The notes under the pieces were generated by a model that worked only from the letters and a program-made list of their open reading frames with translations, was not told the DNA's origin and ran no database searches. The translations under genes and the position numbers were made by a program. Below are positions 1 through 8,732 of a stretch of 64,000 nt of DNA, one piece after another. Every line of letters begins with the position of its first letter. Within the stretch, counting starts at the first letter, position 1. The DNA lies in the NCBI GenBank assembly GCA_018222915.1, contig JAAEZI010000016.1:1-64000 (forward strand). Reading direction: 5' to 3'. The DNA is from Algicola sp. (GTDB taxonomy: Bacteria > Bacteroidota > Bacteroidia > Flavobacteriales > Flavobacteriaceae).

Positions 1-1202
1 GTTTAGGTTTAGTGATTTTAGGAGTTGGACTTTTAAAACCTAATATATCAACTATGGTTGGAGGACTTTATAGAGAGGGTGATATAAGACGAGATAAAGG
101 CTTTAGTATTTTTTATATTGGTATCAATCTAGGTTCGTTGTTAGCTACCCTCATTGTTGGACTAGTCGTAGCAGAATGGGGCTGGCATGCTGGTTTTGGA
201 CTTGCCGGAATCGTAATGCTATTAGGATTGGTTAATTATATCATAGGTCAAAAGTATTTGGTTCATGTTGGAAATTTTACGCCAGATAAGAATGATCCTA
301 ATGAAATATCATATGGAAAACTCTACGGAAACTTATTCTCGTCCTCTAAGCAGTTGATGTTTACGGTCATTTTATTAATTGCGTCACTTTATGGATGGTA
401 TGAATTAGGTTATGGCTATGGCTTGTTGTTCATATTTTTAACTGCCATAGCGGCACTTCTAATGATGATATACAAAGAACTAGAATCTCAAGTCTTTAAA
501 GATAGATTTATGGTGTTGCTACTATCATTTATCATGGTGATTATTTTTTGGGGTGCGTTTGAACAAGCAGGAGGTTTAATGAATTTATATACAGAAACGA
601 ATACAAGAAGAGTACTCTTCGGATGGGAAATTCCAACTGTCATGTTTCAGAGTTTAAATGCTGGTTTCATAATTATTTTCGCCACAATCGTCGCCAGTAT
701 CTGGGCAAAACGACAGTTAAAGGGAAAGGAAGCCTCATCACTCTTTAAAATGGCATTAGGGATTATAATAATGGGATTTGGATTTTTATTCATGGTATTT
801 GCTGCAATGGAGTTTGAAAATTCTGGATCCTCAAGCATGATCTGGTTAGTATTGGCGTATTTATTTCATACGATTGGGGAACTTTGTATTTCTCCAGTAG
901 CACTATCATTTATAACGAAATTAGCACCAGTAAAGTACGCATCTTTAATGATGGGAGTTTATTTTGCTGCAACAGGATTAGGAAATAAGGTGGCAGGAAT
1001 TGTAGGTGAGTCGGCATCCGAGTATGGTGAGTATGCGATTTTCTTTGGAATTCTGATTTTTACTGTCGTTGTTGGTGCCCTATTTATAGTATTGTTAAAA
1101 CCTTTAAAACGATTAACTCATGGCGCTGAAGATAATGAACGTGAGATGCATAATGACGAGACCGAAGGATTTGAATTAGCAGATCCAGATCTTAACGATT
1201 AA
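1..1202 (+). CDS. POT/PTR-family peptide:H+ symporter, 5'-truncated by the window edge
   Basis: This is a proton-coupled oligopeptide transporter of the inner membrane (POT/PTR branch of the MFS) that takes up di- and tripeptides. The frame is open from base 3 with no start inside the window, so the N-terminal helices and the ExxERFxYY motif lie outside. The visible part has the family block GLLKPNISTMVG followed by FYIGINLGS, about eight further hydrophobic segments, and the late conserved block GELCISPVALSF. The C-terminus is a charged acidic tail. A second, complete paralogue follows 70 bp downstream after a hairpin, which suggests tandem duplication with separate transcripts. The family is certain; the substrate is inferred from the family. 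Confidence 0.9.
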   Translation, partial: LGLVILGVGLLKPNISTMVGGLYREGDIRRDKGFSIFYIGINLGSLLATLIVGLVVAEWGWHAGFGLAGIVMLLGLVNYIIGQKYLVHVGNFTPDKNDPNEISYGKLYGNLFSSSKQLMFTVILLIASLYGWYELGYGYGLLFIFLTAIAALLMMIYKELESQVFKDRFMVLLLSFIMVIIFWGAFEQAGGLMNLYTETNTRRVLFGWEIPTVMFQSLNAGFIIIFATIVASIWAKRQLKGKEASSLFKMALGIIIMGFGFLFMVFAAMEFENSGSSSMIWLVLAYLFHTIGELCISPVALSFITKLAPVKYASLMMGVYFAATGLGNKVAGIVGESASEYGEYAIFFGILIFTVVVGALFIVLLKPLKRLTHGAEDNEREMHNDETEGFELADPDLND

Positions 1203-1215
1203 TATAAATCTTATC

Positions 1216-1245
1216 AACCCTTACATTTTCCAAATTGTAAGGGTT
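1216..1245 (+). terminator. Probable intrinsic terminator between the two peptide transporter genes
   Basis: A perfect 10-bp inverted repeat (AACCCTTACA / TGTAAGGGTT) with a 10-nt loop lies 14 bp after the stop of the first transporter. The run after it (actctttt) is only partly T-rich, so termination may be incomplete and read-through into the second transporter is possible. Confidence 0.6.
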
Positions 1246-1272
1246 ACTCTTTTCTAACTAAACATGTAATTT

Positions 1273-3057
1273 ATGAGTACAGATATCGAAAACCTATTTA
1301 AAGACAAAGTCATAGGACATCCTGCAGGATTATTTGTGATATTTTTTACCGAAATGTGGGAGCGTTTCTCATTTTATGGTATGCGAATTTTATTGGTGCT
1401 ATTTCTTACGGCACCTATCATAAGTGATAACCCAGGTTGGGAATGGCCAAGAGAACATGCATTGTCCTTAATTGGTACTTATGGTGCCTTGTTGTATTTA
1501 ACACCGATATTGGGAGGATGGCTTGCCGATAAATATACAGGTTATAAATGGGCTGTGATTATTGGCTGTTTCATAATGATGTTGGGGCATGCTGCAATGG
1601 TGATTGAAACACCATGGTCTTTATATTTAGGATTGGCATTATTGATTGTCGGAACTGGGTTTTTTAAACCGAATATGACCTCAATGATTTCTGAAATGTA
1701 TAAAGGTAAAGAGTCTAAAAAAGATGGTGCTTATACCATTTACTACATGGGTGTCAATGCTGGTGCTTTTTTTGGGATGATGCTCTGTGGCTATTTAGCA
1801 GAAAACATAGGTTGGAGTTATGGATTTGGCTTGGCAGGTATTTTTATGTTATTGGGACTGATTCAATTTTGGTTGGCCAAAGATTTATTTGGTCAAATCG
1901 GAGAAAAACCAACTAAAGTTCATGAAGTAGAATTACCTCAAAACATCAATGAGGAATCTCCTAAGGAACATGTTGTTGATGAGACTACAGAAAAACTAAA
2001 TCCTTTTACAATGTTGGATAAAGTGTTAATAGCCTTGTCGTCATTGGGAGGCTTATTATATTTATTCAATGATCCATTGTCGACGATTGGAGATGTTGAT
2101 TTATTGCCTTTTTCCGTTGGTGGATTAAATGGTTCTAACACAACAATTTTAGTAGCCTTAGCACTTTTTTTGTATCTAATTATTTCCAGAATATCACGCT
2201 ACTCAAAAATTGTAAGGGATCGGATTATAGCTGTGTCAGTGTTTGGTATTTTCACGGTGTTTTTCTTCGCGGCATTTGAACAATCATTAGGATCGATGAC
2301 TTTGTTTGCTAGAGATTATACAGAAAGAGCTTTAACGGGAAGCTCAGCCACTATTTTTAAAATTATTGATTTGATTTTAACAGTAGGTCCATTAGCAATT
2401 ATTACTTGGGTGCTCTATTTGCTTTTTAAGAAAACCTATTCAAAAATTCCTTACTCGAATATTATACTAGCAATTTCGTTTGCATTTTTGTGGTATATCG
2501 TATTTTATAAAATAAACAATGAGTTTAGTAAAGATGCAACTGAAGTACCTGCATCATGGTTCGGAATTTTAAACTCCTTTTTCATTATTACTTTAGCTCC
2601 ATTCTTCTCTAAATGGTGGGAAAGTAAATACAACCCAAGCGCTGCTATGAAATATGGTATCGGACTGATTCTTTTAGGTCTTGGGTTCGGCATTTTGGTG
2701 TTTGGGACCTTGGGAATCCCACAAGGCGCTAAAACAGCTTCAGTGAGTATGATATTTTTAATATTAGCCTATTTGTTCCATACTATGGGAGAGTTATGTA
2801 TTTCTCCAGTTGGTTTATCTTACTTGAGTAAATTAGTTCCAGGCCGAATGATTGGTTTTATGTTTGGTATTTGGTATTTGGCAATTGCAATTGGTCAGAA
2901 GTCTGCTGGCAAAATGGGAGGAATGATTGATAAAATTACGCAAGAGTATTCTTTGAGCACGTTTTTCTTAATCTTTACCTTGGTGCCTGCGGCAGTTGGT
3001 CTAATTTCAATGATATTAAATCCATTACTCAAAAAACTTATGCATGGTGTACGATAA
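1273..3057 (+). CDS. POT/PTR-family peptide:H+ symporter, complete
   Basis: A 594-aa inner-membrane peptide transporter that couples di-/tripeptide uptake to the proton gradient. The N-terminus carries the POT signature ExxERF (E-M-W-E-R-F-S-F-Y-G near residue 27), then GTGFFKPNMTSM and a YYMGVNAGAFFG block. About 14 hydrophobic segments are visible, with a hydrophilic, Glu-rich cytoplasmic loop around residues 205-240. The late block GELCISPVGLSYL is shared with the upstream paralogue. The ATG start is preceded by AT-rich sequence without a clear Shine-Dalgarno, as is usual in Bacteroidota. A strong hairpin follows the stop. The family call is secure; peptide chain-length preference cannot be read. 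Confidence 0.93.
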   Translation: MSTDIENLFKDKVIGHPAGLFVIFFTEMWERFSFYGMRILLVLFLTAPIISDNPGWEWPREHALSLIGTYGALLYLTPILGGWLADKYTGYKWAVIIGCFIMMLGHAAMVIETPWSLYLGLALLIVGTGFFKPNMTSMISEMYKGKESKKDGAYTIYYMGVNAGAFFGMMLCGYLAENIGWSYGFGLAGIFMLLGLIQFWLAKDLFGQIGEKPTKVHEVELPQNINEESPKEHVVDETTEKLNPFTMLDKVLIALSSLGGLLYLFNDPLSTIGDVDLLPFSVGGLNGSNTTILVALALFLYLIISRISRYSKIVRDRIIAVSVFGIFTVFFFAAFEQSLGSMTLFARDYTERALTGSSATIFKIIDLILTVGPLAIITWVLYLLFKKTYSKIPYSNIILAISFAFLWYIVFYKINNEFSKDATEVPASWFGILNSFFIITLAPFFSKWWESKYNPSAAMKYGIGLILLGLGFGILVFGTLGIPQGAKTASVSMIFLILAYLFHTMGELCISPVGLSYLSKLVPGRMIGFMFGIWYLAIAIGQKSAGKMGGMIDKITQEYSLSTFFLIFTLVPAAVGLISMILNPLLKKLMHGVR

Positions 3058-3082
3058 TCGAATAAATGCGTTAAAATAACTT

Positions 3083-3110
3083 AAAATGCACCAACTTAGG
3101 TGCATTTTTT
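3083..3110 (+). terminator. Intrinsic terminator after the second peptide transporter
   Basis: A perfect 10-bp stem (AAAATGCACC / GGTGCATTTT) with a 6-nt loop runs directly into a T-run. It overlaps the first in-frame ATG (3086) of the next gene, which is one reason to place that gene's true start at 3146. Confidence 0.85.
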
Positions 3111-3145
3111 GTAAGTTCGGAATAACTTTTGCAACAAATCATATT

Positions 3146-3703
3146 ATGAAAAAAACAGTATTATTTATAGCAGTCGTACTGATGGTATCCGTCGCTGCAA
3201 CGGCACAAATGGCCAATGAGATTAATTGGATGACTTTGGAGGAGGCATTAGCGGCTCAAAAGAAAAAGCCTAAGAAAATAATGATGGACGTCTATACTAA
3301 TTGGTGTGGCCCTTGTAAAATGTTAGATAAAAACACCTTCCACAATCAGGATGTTGTGTCCTATGTCAACAAACACTTTTATGCGGTAAAATTTAATGCA
3401 GAAGGAAATTCAGAAGTAACCTACAAAGGAGAATCTTATGCAAACCCAAACTATAAAGAGGAATTAAAAAATAGACGTAATAGCGTGCATCAACTTTCGC
3501 GAAAGTTAGGCGTGAGAGCGTATCCAACAATTGTATATTTTGATGAAAAAGGGGACGTGATTCAACCTATTAGTGGTTATATGAAACCACAACAAATTGA
3601 ATTGTATTTAAAGCTGTTTCAAACAGACGACTATAAAAATATCAAGACTCAACAAGAGTTTAACGACTATTACAAATCTTTCAAAGCTGAATTTCAAGAA
3701 TAA
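3146..3703 (+). CDS. Secreted thioredoxin-fold protein (thioredoxin_7/DsbD-gamma-like)
   Basis: A 185-aa exported thioredoxin-like protein. The start is placed at ATG 3146, giving a clean Sec signal peptide (MKKTVLFIAVVLMVSVAATA, cleavage near AQ). The ATG 60 bp upstream lies inside the preceding terminator hairpin and would add 20 residues that do not look like a signal sequence. The redox motif WCGPCK is intact and the cis-proline is visible in RAYPTIVYF. Such proteins keep periplasmic cysteines reduced or pass electrons from a DsbD-type protein. It stands alone, with its terminator buried in the convergent comEC gene. The fold is certain; the partner is unknown. Confidence 0.9.
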   Translation: MKKTVLFIAVVLMVSVAATAQMANEINWMTLEEALAAQKKKPKKIMMDVYTNWCGPCKMLDKNTFHNQDVVSYVNKHFYAVKFNAEGNSEVTYKGESYANPNYKEELKNRRNSVHQLSRKLGVRAYPTIVYFDEKGDVIQPISGYMKPQQIELYLKLFQTDDYKNIKTQQEFNDYYKSFKAEFQE

Positions 3704-3710
3704 CAGCCTT

Positions 3711-5750
3711 TTAAAATTTAACAATAAATGCTCCCTTTTCACCTGTATAGTGAAAAGGGAGCTGTTTTTTTAGACAACTAGAACGCCATCTATTTACATA
3801 GGATTTGTAATTGCTAGCGTCTGCAATAATCATCTTAGGATTAATAGAATCAATTAAGCGCTCTAGATTTATTTTTGGTGAATTTGTTAATAAGATATAA
3901 TCTGGTTGAAAGCTTTTAGTGTGATATACCCCTAAACTATCAACTACCAAAATCAGCGTATCCTTGACTTTAAAGATGTGTTCAAGGTTTTGATATTCAA
4001 TAGTGTCTATGAAGTTAGAAACACGGTAATTAGCCAGCATCATATTTCTCGTGGCAAGTGTACTATCTAAGTTGTGAAATATTGTAAGATGATGATCGTG
4101 TTTTTGAGCCATGATCGTGTGCCGACTTTTATGAAAAATGATGAATTCTCGAGATCTCGTCTGGTGTCTTATGTATATCGAGACACTTTGGAATAATAAG
4201 ACACTGAGAAGTAAATGTCTTAAAGATCGATAATCTCTACGCTTTTGAAACATGATTAAAGCTAATAGTATGATGTAGCTTGCGATGACTTGAAAAATAT
4301 GAATTGATATATCTTTAAAAAGAAAGGCTTCTTGCAAAGATACCCAAGACACCAATGTATTCATGGTCTGAATGATCAGTCCGTAGAATTGAGCCAAAAT
4401 TTCAGGAAGTAGATGTGTGATTGCCAAAAGAATGACAAGGATGCCAAATCCTAAGATGAAACCTAAAAATGGAATAATGGCTAGATTCGAAATAAAAAAT
4501 AACCCAGGGAATTGATGAAAATAATAAAGACTTATGGGTGCAACACCTATTTGAGCGGCCAAAGTCACGGTTGTTATATTCCAGAAATAATCAACAATTT
4601 TCCATTGAGGTTTCCAAGTTTGGTATAAAATGGGTTGTATGGAAACAATGGCTAAAACGGCTAAATAGCTCATTTGGAAGCCAACCTCAAACAAGAGCAT
4701 AGGCCTAAATAAGAGAAGTAATAAAATAGAAAATGCCAAGGTGTTGTAAATGTTAGTAGGTCTTCTTAAGTGCATGCTCACTGCAATAATGCTGAACATG
4801 GTTACGGCTCGGGTAACTGAAGGTGATAAACCTGCTACAATCGCAAAACACCATAATATGAGTACGATGATACAGGCTTTAAATGTTTTGCCATGCTTCA
4901 CTCTTTCCAATGGACGTAATAGATAATTGAGAAGCCATAAAATAATACCAATATGAAGACCCGAAACTGCTAGAATATGAATGGCACCAGCATTAGCATA
5001 AGATTCGTAAGTTCTTTTGTCAATATCCTGACGCTGTCCGAGGAGTAGTGCATTAATGATGGCCAGTTCACTTTCTGCGAAATTATATGATTTCAGTTGC
5101 GTATTTATGTGGTGACGGAAAGTTTCTGCATAGCCTAGAAGTGTATGAGTTGTTGTTGATATTGTTAGTAGTTCATTAGGTCCAAGAGTGATTTGATTAT
5201 AAATGTATTGTCGCTCTAAATAACTTTTATAGTTGAACTGATCTGGATTGAGAGGCGGATTAATTGTTTTAAGTTCGGCTTCAGTGAACAGCACATCATC
5301 AACCTTGTAATGTCTCGTAAGGGAGTCACGTTTAATGTTAACTAATAGTTTTCCACATATTTTTATTCGGTCGACTTCGAGAAGCTCTACAATATATTTT
5401 TCGTGGTAAGTGGAAGGCTTTAGACGTTCTCTAATCTTAAAGATCATCGAATGATTAGCGTCAATTAAGAGATTGTCGTGTTGACTGTAATGGGTCTTAA
5501 AGTTTTTTTGATTGTGGAGGTTATAGGAACAAATACCGAGAATTACTGCTAGTGAGAATGTAAGAATACCAAAACTCACCTGCCTTTTTAAGTTGTGTTG
5601 CGCTCTTTTATAATCGATAAATAAGAACAGGAGAAGGACTAAAGCAACAACTAATGTGTGCGTATTTGGAATCGAATGCCAATGTGCAATTGCTATTCCA
5701 ACGACCAAACAAATGGTCAATTTAATGACTATAAAATTAAGAGGTTTCAC
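3711..5750 (-). CDS. comEC: ComEC/Rec2-family DNA-uptake channel protein
   Basis: A 679-aa inner-membrane protein of the ComEC/Rec2 family, which moves single-stranded DNA into the cytoplasm during natural transformation. The N-terminus has two hydrophobic segments and the OB-like DUF4131 region. The Competence domain follows with the family landmarks ALLLGQRQDIDKRTY and HILAVSGLHIG (about residues 235-270) and then about eight more membrane helices. After about residue 540 a soluble tail of about 140 residues replaces the long metallo-beta-lactamase domain of Bacillus ComEC, and I see no HxHxDH motif in it. It is the last gene of the surE-lpxB run. Whether the strain is competent cannot be judged here. 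Confidence 0.88.
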   Translation of the reverse strand: MKPLNFIVIKLTICLVVGIAIAHWHSIPNTHTLVVALVLLLFLFIDYKRAQHNLKRQVSFGILTFSLAVILGICSYNLHNQKNFKTHYSQHDNLLIDANHSMIFKIRERLKPSTYHEKYIVELLEVDRIKICGKLLVNIKRDSLTRHYKVDDVLFTEAELKTINPPLNPDQFNYKSYLERQYIYNQITLGPNELLTISTTTHTLLGYAETFRHHINTQLKSYNFAESELAIINALLLGQRQDIDKRTYESYANAGAIHILAVSGLHIGIILWLLNYLLRPLERVKHGKTFKACIIVLILWCFAIVAGLSPSVTRAVTMFSIIAVSMHLRRPTNIYNTLAFSILLLLLFRPMLLFEVGFQMSYLAVLAIVSIQPILYQTWKPQWKIVDYFWNITTVTLAAQIGVAPISLYYFHQFPGLFFISNLAIIPFLGFILGFGILVILLAITHLLPEILAQFYGLIIQTMNTLVSWVSLQEAFLFKDISIHIFQVIASYIILLALIMFQKRRDYRSLRHLLLSVLLFQSVSIYIRHQTRSREFIIFHKSRHTIMAQKHDHHLTIFHNLDSTLATRNMMLANYRVSNFIDTIEYQNLEHIFKVKDTLILVVDSLGVYHTKSFQPDYILLTNSPKINLERLIDSINPKMIIADASNYKSYVNRWRSSCLKKQLPFHYTGEKGAFIVKF
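3730..3771 (+). terminator. Strong intrinsic terminator of the thioredoxin-like gene, inside comEC coding sequence
   Basis: A perfect 13-bp stem (GCTCCCTTTTCAC / GTGAAAAGGGAGC), 7-nt loop, followed by a T-run on the plus strand. It lies 26 bp after the plus-strand stop but within the last codons of the minus-strand comEC gene. On the minus strand no T-run follows, so it should act only on plus-strand transcripts. Confidence 0.85.
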
Positions 5751-5789
5751 CTCTCTAATATAGTAAATATTCTATATATAGAAAATATA

Positions 5790-6308
5790 CTACATTATTC
5801 GTCTCGCCTGCACATAGGCTAGGTACCAATAGCGTTCAGATAATGTGGACGTGATAACTCCTTTACTAGTCGTAGAATGAATAAATTCAACATAACCTGG
5901 CCTCACTTTAGTAACAATAGCGACATGGTTGATTCTTCTACTATTTTTTTTAGTAGCAAAAAATAAGAGATCACCTTCCAAAACTTCCTTGACATCAACC
6001 CAATCTCCTCGCGTAGATAGGTCGGCAGTAGTTCGTGGTAATAAAATATCTTCTTTCTGAAAAGCTGTTACAACAAGACCAGAACAGTCCATACCTCGTT
6101 TGGTTGTGCCACCATATTTATAACGGGTACCTTGAAACGATTTGGCATAATCAATAATATTTTCTATCGTTTTTGACGTTGCACTAGTTGTCGTTCTTGG
6201 ATGTTTCGCTGTATGTGTTGTTTTATTTTTTTTAGTAACAATACCTTTGGAAGATTTACAATTTGCAAAACAAAGACACAAGGTAAAAAGTAGAATGATT
6301 TTTTTCAT
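5790..6308 (-). CDS. NlpC/P60 (C40) peptidoglycan endopeptidase lipoprotein
   Basis: A 172-aa cell-wall hydrolase that cleaves peptide stems of peptidoglycan. The N-terminus is a lipoprotein signal with the lipobox FANC (Cys17), so the protein is probably anchored in a membrane facing the periplasm. A Lys/Thr-rich linker leads to the NlpC/P60 domain from about residue 45. The catalytic triad is visible: Cys75 in MDCSGLVV, His128 in INHVAIV and His144 in EFIHST. It lies between comEC and lpxB on the same strand, 39 bp upstream of comEC, so a shared transcript is likely. The enzyme family is secure; the exact bond cut is inferred. Confidence 0.9.
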   Translation of the reverse strand: MKKIILLFTLCLCFANCKSSKGIVTKKNKTTHTAKHPRTTTSATSKTIENIIDYAKSFQGTRYKYGGTTKRGMDCSGLVVTAFQKEDILLPRTTADLSTRGDWVDVKEVLEGDLLFFATKKNSRRINHVAIVTKVRPGYVEFIHSTTSKGVITSTLSERYWYLAYVQARRIM

Positions 6309-6383
6309 GTATAAGAAATAATGTCTAAAAATAAATAAATATGATTGCTGCGCTCTACAATAACGTAGGGGTTTTCAACAATC

Positions 6384-7493
6384 TTATTTACAACTATCAT
6401 AGATTAAGGTGGCTGTATTTTCACTGGCGCCTTTACCACCGAGCTTTTTCTCTAAATCATAATAGTCTATAAAGAATTTAATACGTTGATCTTCATCGAG
6501 AATTTTAGTGAGTTCTTTTTTAAGACGTTTTTTGTTGAGATCTCCTTGAATGAGTTCAGTGACGACCTCACGATCCATGATTAAATTAACCAACGAAATA
6601 TACTTCAGAGTTATAATGCGCTTTGCAATTTGATAAGAGATACTATTAGCTTTATAGCATACCACTTGAGGAACTTTAAATAAAGCCGTTTCTAAGGTTG
6701 CCGTGCCTGAAGTGACTAAGGCTGCCGTTGAGACGCTTAATAAATCATAGGTTTTATTATTGATGAAGGCAACATTATGCTGCTTGATAAAACCTTCATA
6801 GAAACTGAAATCTTGACTGGGTGCTCCAGCTATTACAAATTGATAATTGGGGAAATCTTCAACAAGACTTAACATGACATTCAGCATCTTATTTATTTCC
6901 TGTTTCCGACTGCCCGGAAGTAAGGCAATAATTGGCTTGTCATTAAGCTTGTGTGTTTGCCTAAATGTCTGTTCATCAACTTGAACCCTGTCTGATATGG
7001 CATCAATAAGTGGATGACCAACAAAATGTACCTCATAATTATAGGATTTGTAAAATGCCTTTTCAAATGGAAGAATTACGTACATGGCATCAATATCGCG
7101 TTTGATTTTTTCTACGCGATTGGCTCTAGAAGCCCATACCTGAGGTGAAATATAATAATGAGTTTTATAATGATGTTCTTTTGCCCATTTTGCGATACGC
7201 AGGTTAAATCCTGAATTGTCAATGAAAATTATAACGTCAGGCTTAAATTCTTCAATATCATTTTTGCAGAACTTTATCAAGCCAAGGATTTTCCTTAAGT
7301 TTAAAATCACTTCGGCAAATCCCATAAAAGACCGCTCTTTATAATGTTTAACCAAAGTGCCACCAACAGACTGCATCAGATCGCCACCCCAAAATCTGAA
7401 TTCTGCATTGATGTCTTTATTTTGCAATGCTTTCATCAAATTGGAGCCATGTAAATCTCCAGAGGCTTCGCCCGCAATGATATAATATTTCAT
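6384..7493 (-). CDS. lpxB: Lipid-A-disaccharide synthase
   Basis: A 369-aa GT19-family enzyme that joins UDP-2,3-diacylglucosamine and lipid X to form the lipid A disaccharide, acting at the inner face of the cytoplasmic membrane. The N-terminal nucleotide-binding block GEASGDLHG is at residues 8-16. Further landmarks are FIDNSGFNLRIAKWAK, HYYISPQVWA, LPGSRKQEI and the donor-site region TSGTATLETALFKVPQVV. Length and motif order match the family. It starts 2 bp after the stop of the 95-aa membrane protein gene, so it is translated from the same message as surE. Its presence confirms a Gram-negative outer membrane. Confidence 0.95.
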   Translation of the reverse strand: MKYYIIAGEASGDLHGSNLMKALQNKDINAEFRFWGGDLMQSVGGTLVKHYKERSFMGFAEVILNLRKILGLIKFCKNDIEEFKPDVIIFIDNSGFNLRIAKWAKEHHYKTHYYISPQVWASRANRVEKIKRDIDAMYVILPFEKAFYKSYNYEVHFVGHPLIDAISDRVQVDEQTFRQTHKLNDKPIIALLPGSRKQEINKMLNVMLSLVEDFPNYQFVIAGAPSQDFSFYEGFIKQHNVAFINNKTYDLLSVSTAALVTSGTATLETALFKVPQVVCYKANSISYQIAKRIITLKYISLVNLIMDREVVTELIQGDLNKKRLKKELTKILDEDQRIKFFIDYYDLEKKLGGKGASENTATLIYDSCK

Positions 7494-7495
7494 AG

Positions 7496-7783
7496 TTAAA
7501 CAAATCTAACAATAATGGTTAGGATAGCCACTACAACAGTTGCAATAAGTACGCCTTTAGCAATGATATCTTGATTACGCTTAATAAACAAAAAAAACGC
7601 AGCTAAGTTTAAAAGTGCACCCATACTCATTAATTTTGTAAATACGCCTGTATGCAACGCAATATCTAAAGAATTGATGATAGAGTTTCCTTTGCCAAAA
7701 ACTAAAAGTACAATGGCTAATCCGATGGCACTAGCAAGTAGGCCAATGATTATGCCTTTTAGTAGGTGTTGGTTATTTTTCAT
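7496..7783 (-). CDS. Small membrane protein of unknown function between surE and lpxB
   Basis: A 95-aa protein with about three hydrophobic segments (about residues 8-28, 47-67 and 74-93) and a short hydrophilic N-terminus. I do not recognise a named family. Its start overlaps the end of surE by 11 bp and its stop lies 2 bp before lpxB, so it is translationally coupled to both. The position suggests a role linked to envelope or lipid metabolism, but this is only a context argument. Confidence 0.8.
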   Translation of the reverse strand: MKNNQHLLKGIIIGLLASAIGLAIVLLVFGKGNSIINSLDIALHTGVFTKLMSMGALLNLAAFFLFIKRNQDIIAKGVLIATVVVAILTIIVRFV

Positions 7784-8552
7784 TAAATTCCCAAGTATTT
7801 AAATGTTGGATGCTGTGGTGCGCTGTTAAATCAAATTGAATGGGAACTACAGATACATAACCATTTTCTAAAGCCCACTCATCGGTATCCTCACCGTGAT
7901 CTAAATTAACAAATTTCCCTGTTAACCAATAATAGTCTTTACCATATGGGTTTTGACGTTTGTCAAATTCTTCCTCCCAATTCGCCTTCGCTTGCCTACA
8001 GATTTTAATACCTTTTATGTCTTTTTTTTCCAACTTAGGAAAATTAACATTGAGAACTGTGCCATTGTCCAATCCATGCTCCAAGGCATTCTCAGCAATG
8101 GTCTTTACAAAGGGTTTACAAGGTTCAAAATTGGCACTCCAATTATAATCGCATAATGAAAAACCAATAGCGGGAATCCCTTCAACACCAGCCTCAATAG
8201 CAGCACTCATGGTGCCAGAATAGATGACATTTATGGAAGAATTAGAACCATGGTTAATACCAGAAACACATAGGTCTGGACGTCTTTTTAGTATTTGTTT
8301 GACACCTAGTTTTACACAATCTGCAGGCGTCCCTGAACAACTGTATTCCTCTTGAGGTCCTTCATCGATAGTGACGTTCTCAATATGTAGTGTAGAGTTT
8401 ATGGTAATGGCATGACCCATACCACTCTGAGGGCTATCAGGAGCGACCACAACAACATCGCCAATAGTGTTCATCACGTCAATAAGTGCTCTGATTCCAG
8501 GAGCGGTGATGCCATCGTCATTTGTCACAAGAATTAGCGGTTTTGTAGCCAT
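7773..8552 (-). CDS. surE: 5'/3'-nucleotidase SurE
   Basis: A 259-aa metal-dependent phosphatase that removes phosphate from nucleoside monophosphates. The N-terminal metal site is visible as VTNDDGITAPG (Asp-Asp pair near residue 13), followed by VVAPDSPQSGMGHAIT and the third metal-binding block SGINHGSNSS. The length matches the family. It opens the minus-strand run surE-(95 aa)-lpxB-NlpC-comEC, and a TAnnTTTG box lies just upstream. The surE/lpxB neighbourhood is common in Bacteroidota. Confidence 0.95.
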   Translation of the reverse strand: MATKPLILVTNDDGITAPGIRALIDVMNTIGDVVVVAPDSPQSGMGHAITINSTLHIENVTIDEGPQEEYSCSGTPADCVKLGVKQILKRRPDLCVSGINHGSNSSINVIYSGTMSAAIEAGVEGIPAIGFSLCDYNWSANFEPCKPFVKTIAENALEHGLDNGTVLNVNFPKLEKKDIKGIKICRQAKANWEEEFDKRQNPYGKDYYWLTGKFVNLDHGEDTDEWALENGYVSVVPIQFDLTAHHSIQHLNTWEFNEK

Positions 8553-8577
8553 ACGTTTAAGGTGTTTGATTTAAAGA

Positions 8578-8585
8578 CAAAAATA
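8578..8585 (-). promoter_or_regulatory. Putative -7 promoter element of the surE operon
   Basis: On the minus strand this reads TATTTTTG, an exact match to the Bacteroidota -7 consensus TAnnTTTG, about 26 bp before the surE start codon. No TTG is found at the expected 17-23 nt upstream, so only half of the promoter is supported. The 180-bp gap to the divergent protease gene must hold promoters for both directions. Confidence 0.4.
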
Positions 8586-8732
8586 GATAAACTGCCATGA
8601 ATTTCCTATGTTTATAGGTTTAACAAAAAATTAGTAGCGCATGATTTTAATGGCATGATTTTTTCTGTTACATTAGTAAAAATTATAAAATTAGCCCTAT
8701 TTTACATGACTAAAGAATTAATTTCTTGTTAA

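Noticed and set aside
3086-3145. 20 extra N-terminal residues of the thioredoxin-like protein from ATG 3086
   Set aside because: This ATG lies in the stem of the preceding terminator and would place a non-signal stretch before a perfect signal peptide that begins at ATG 3146.
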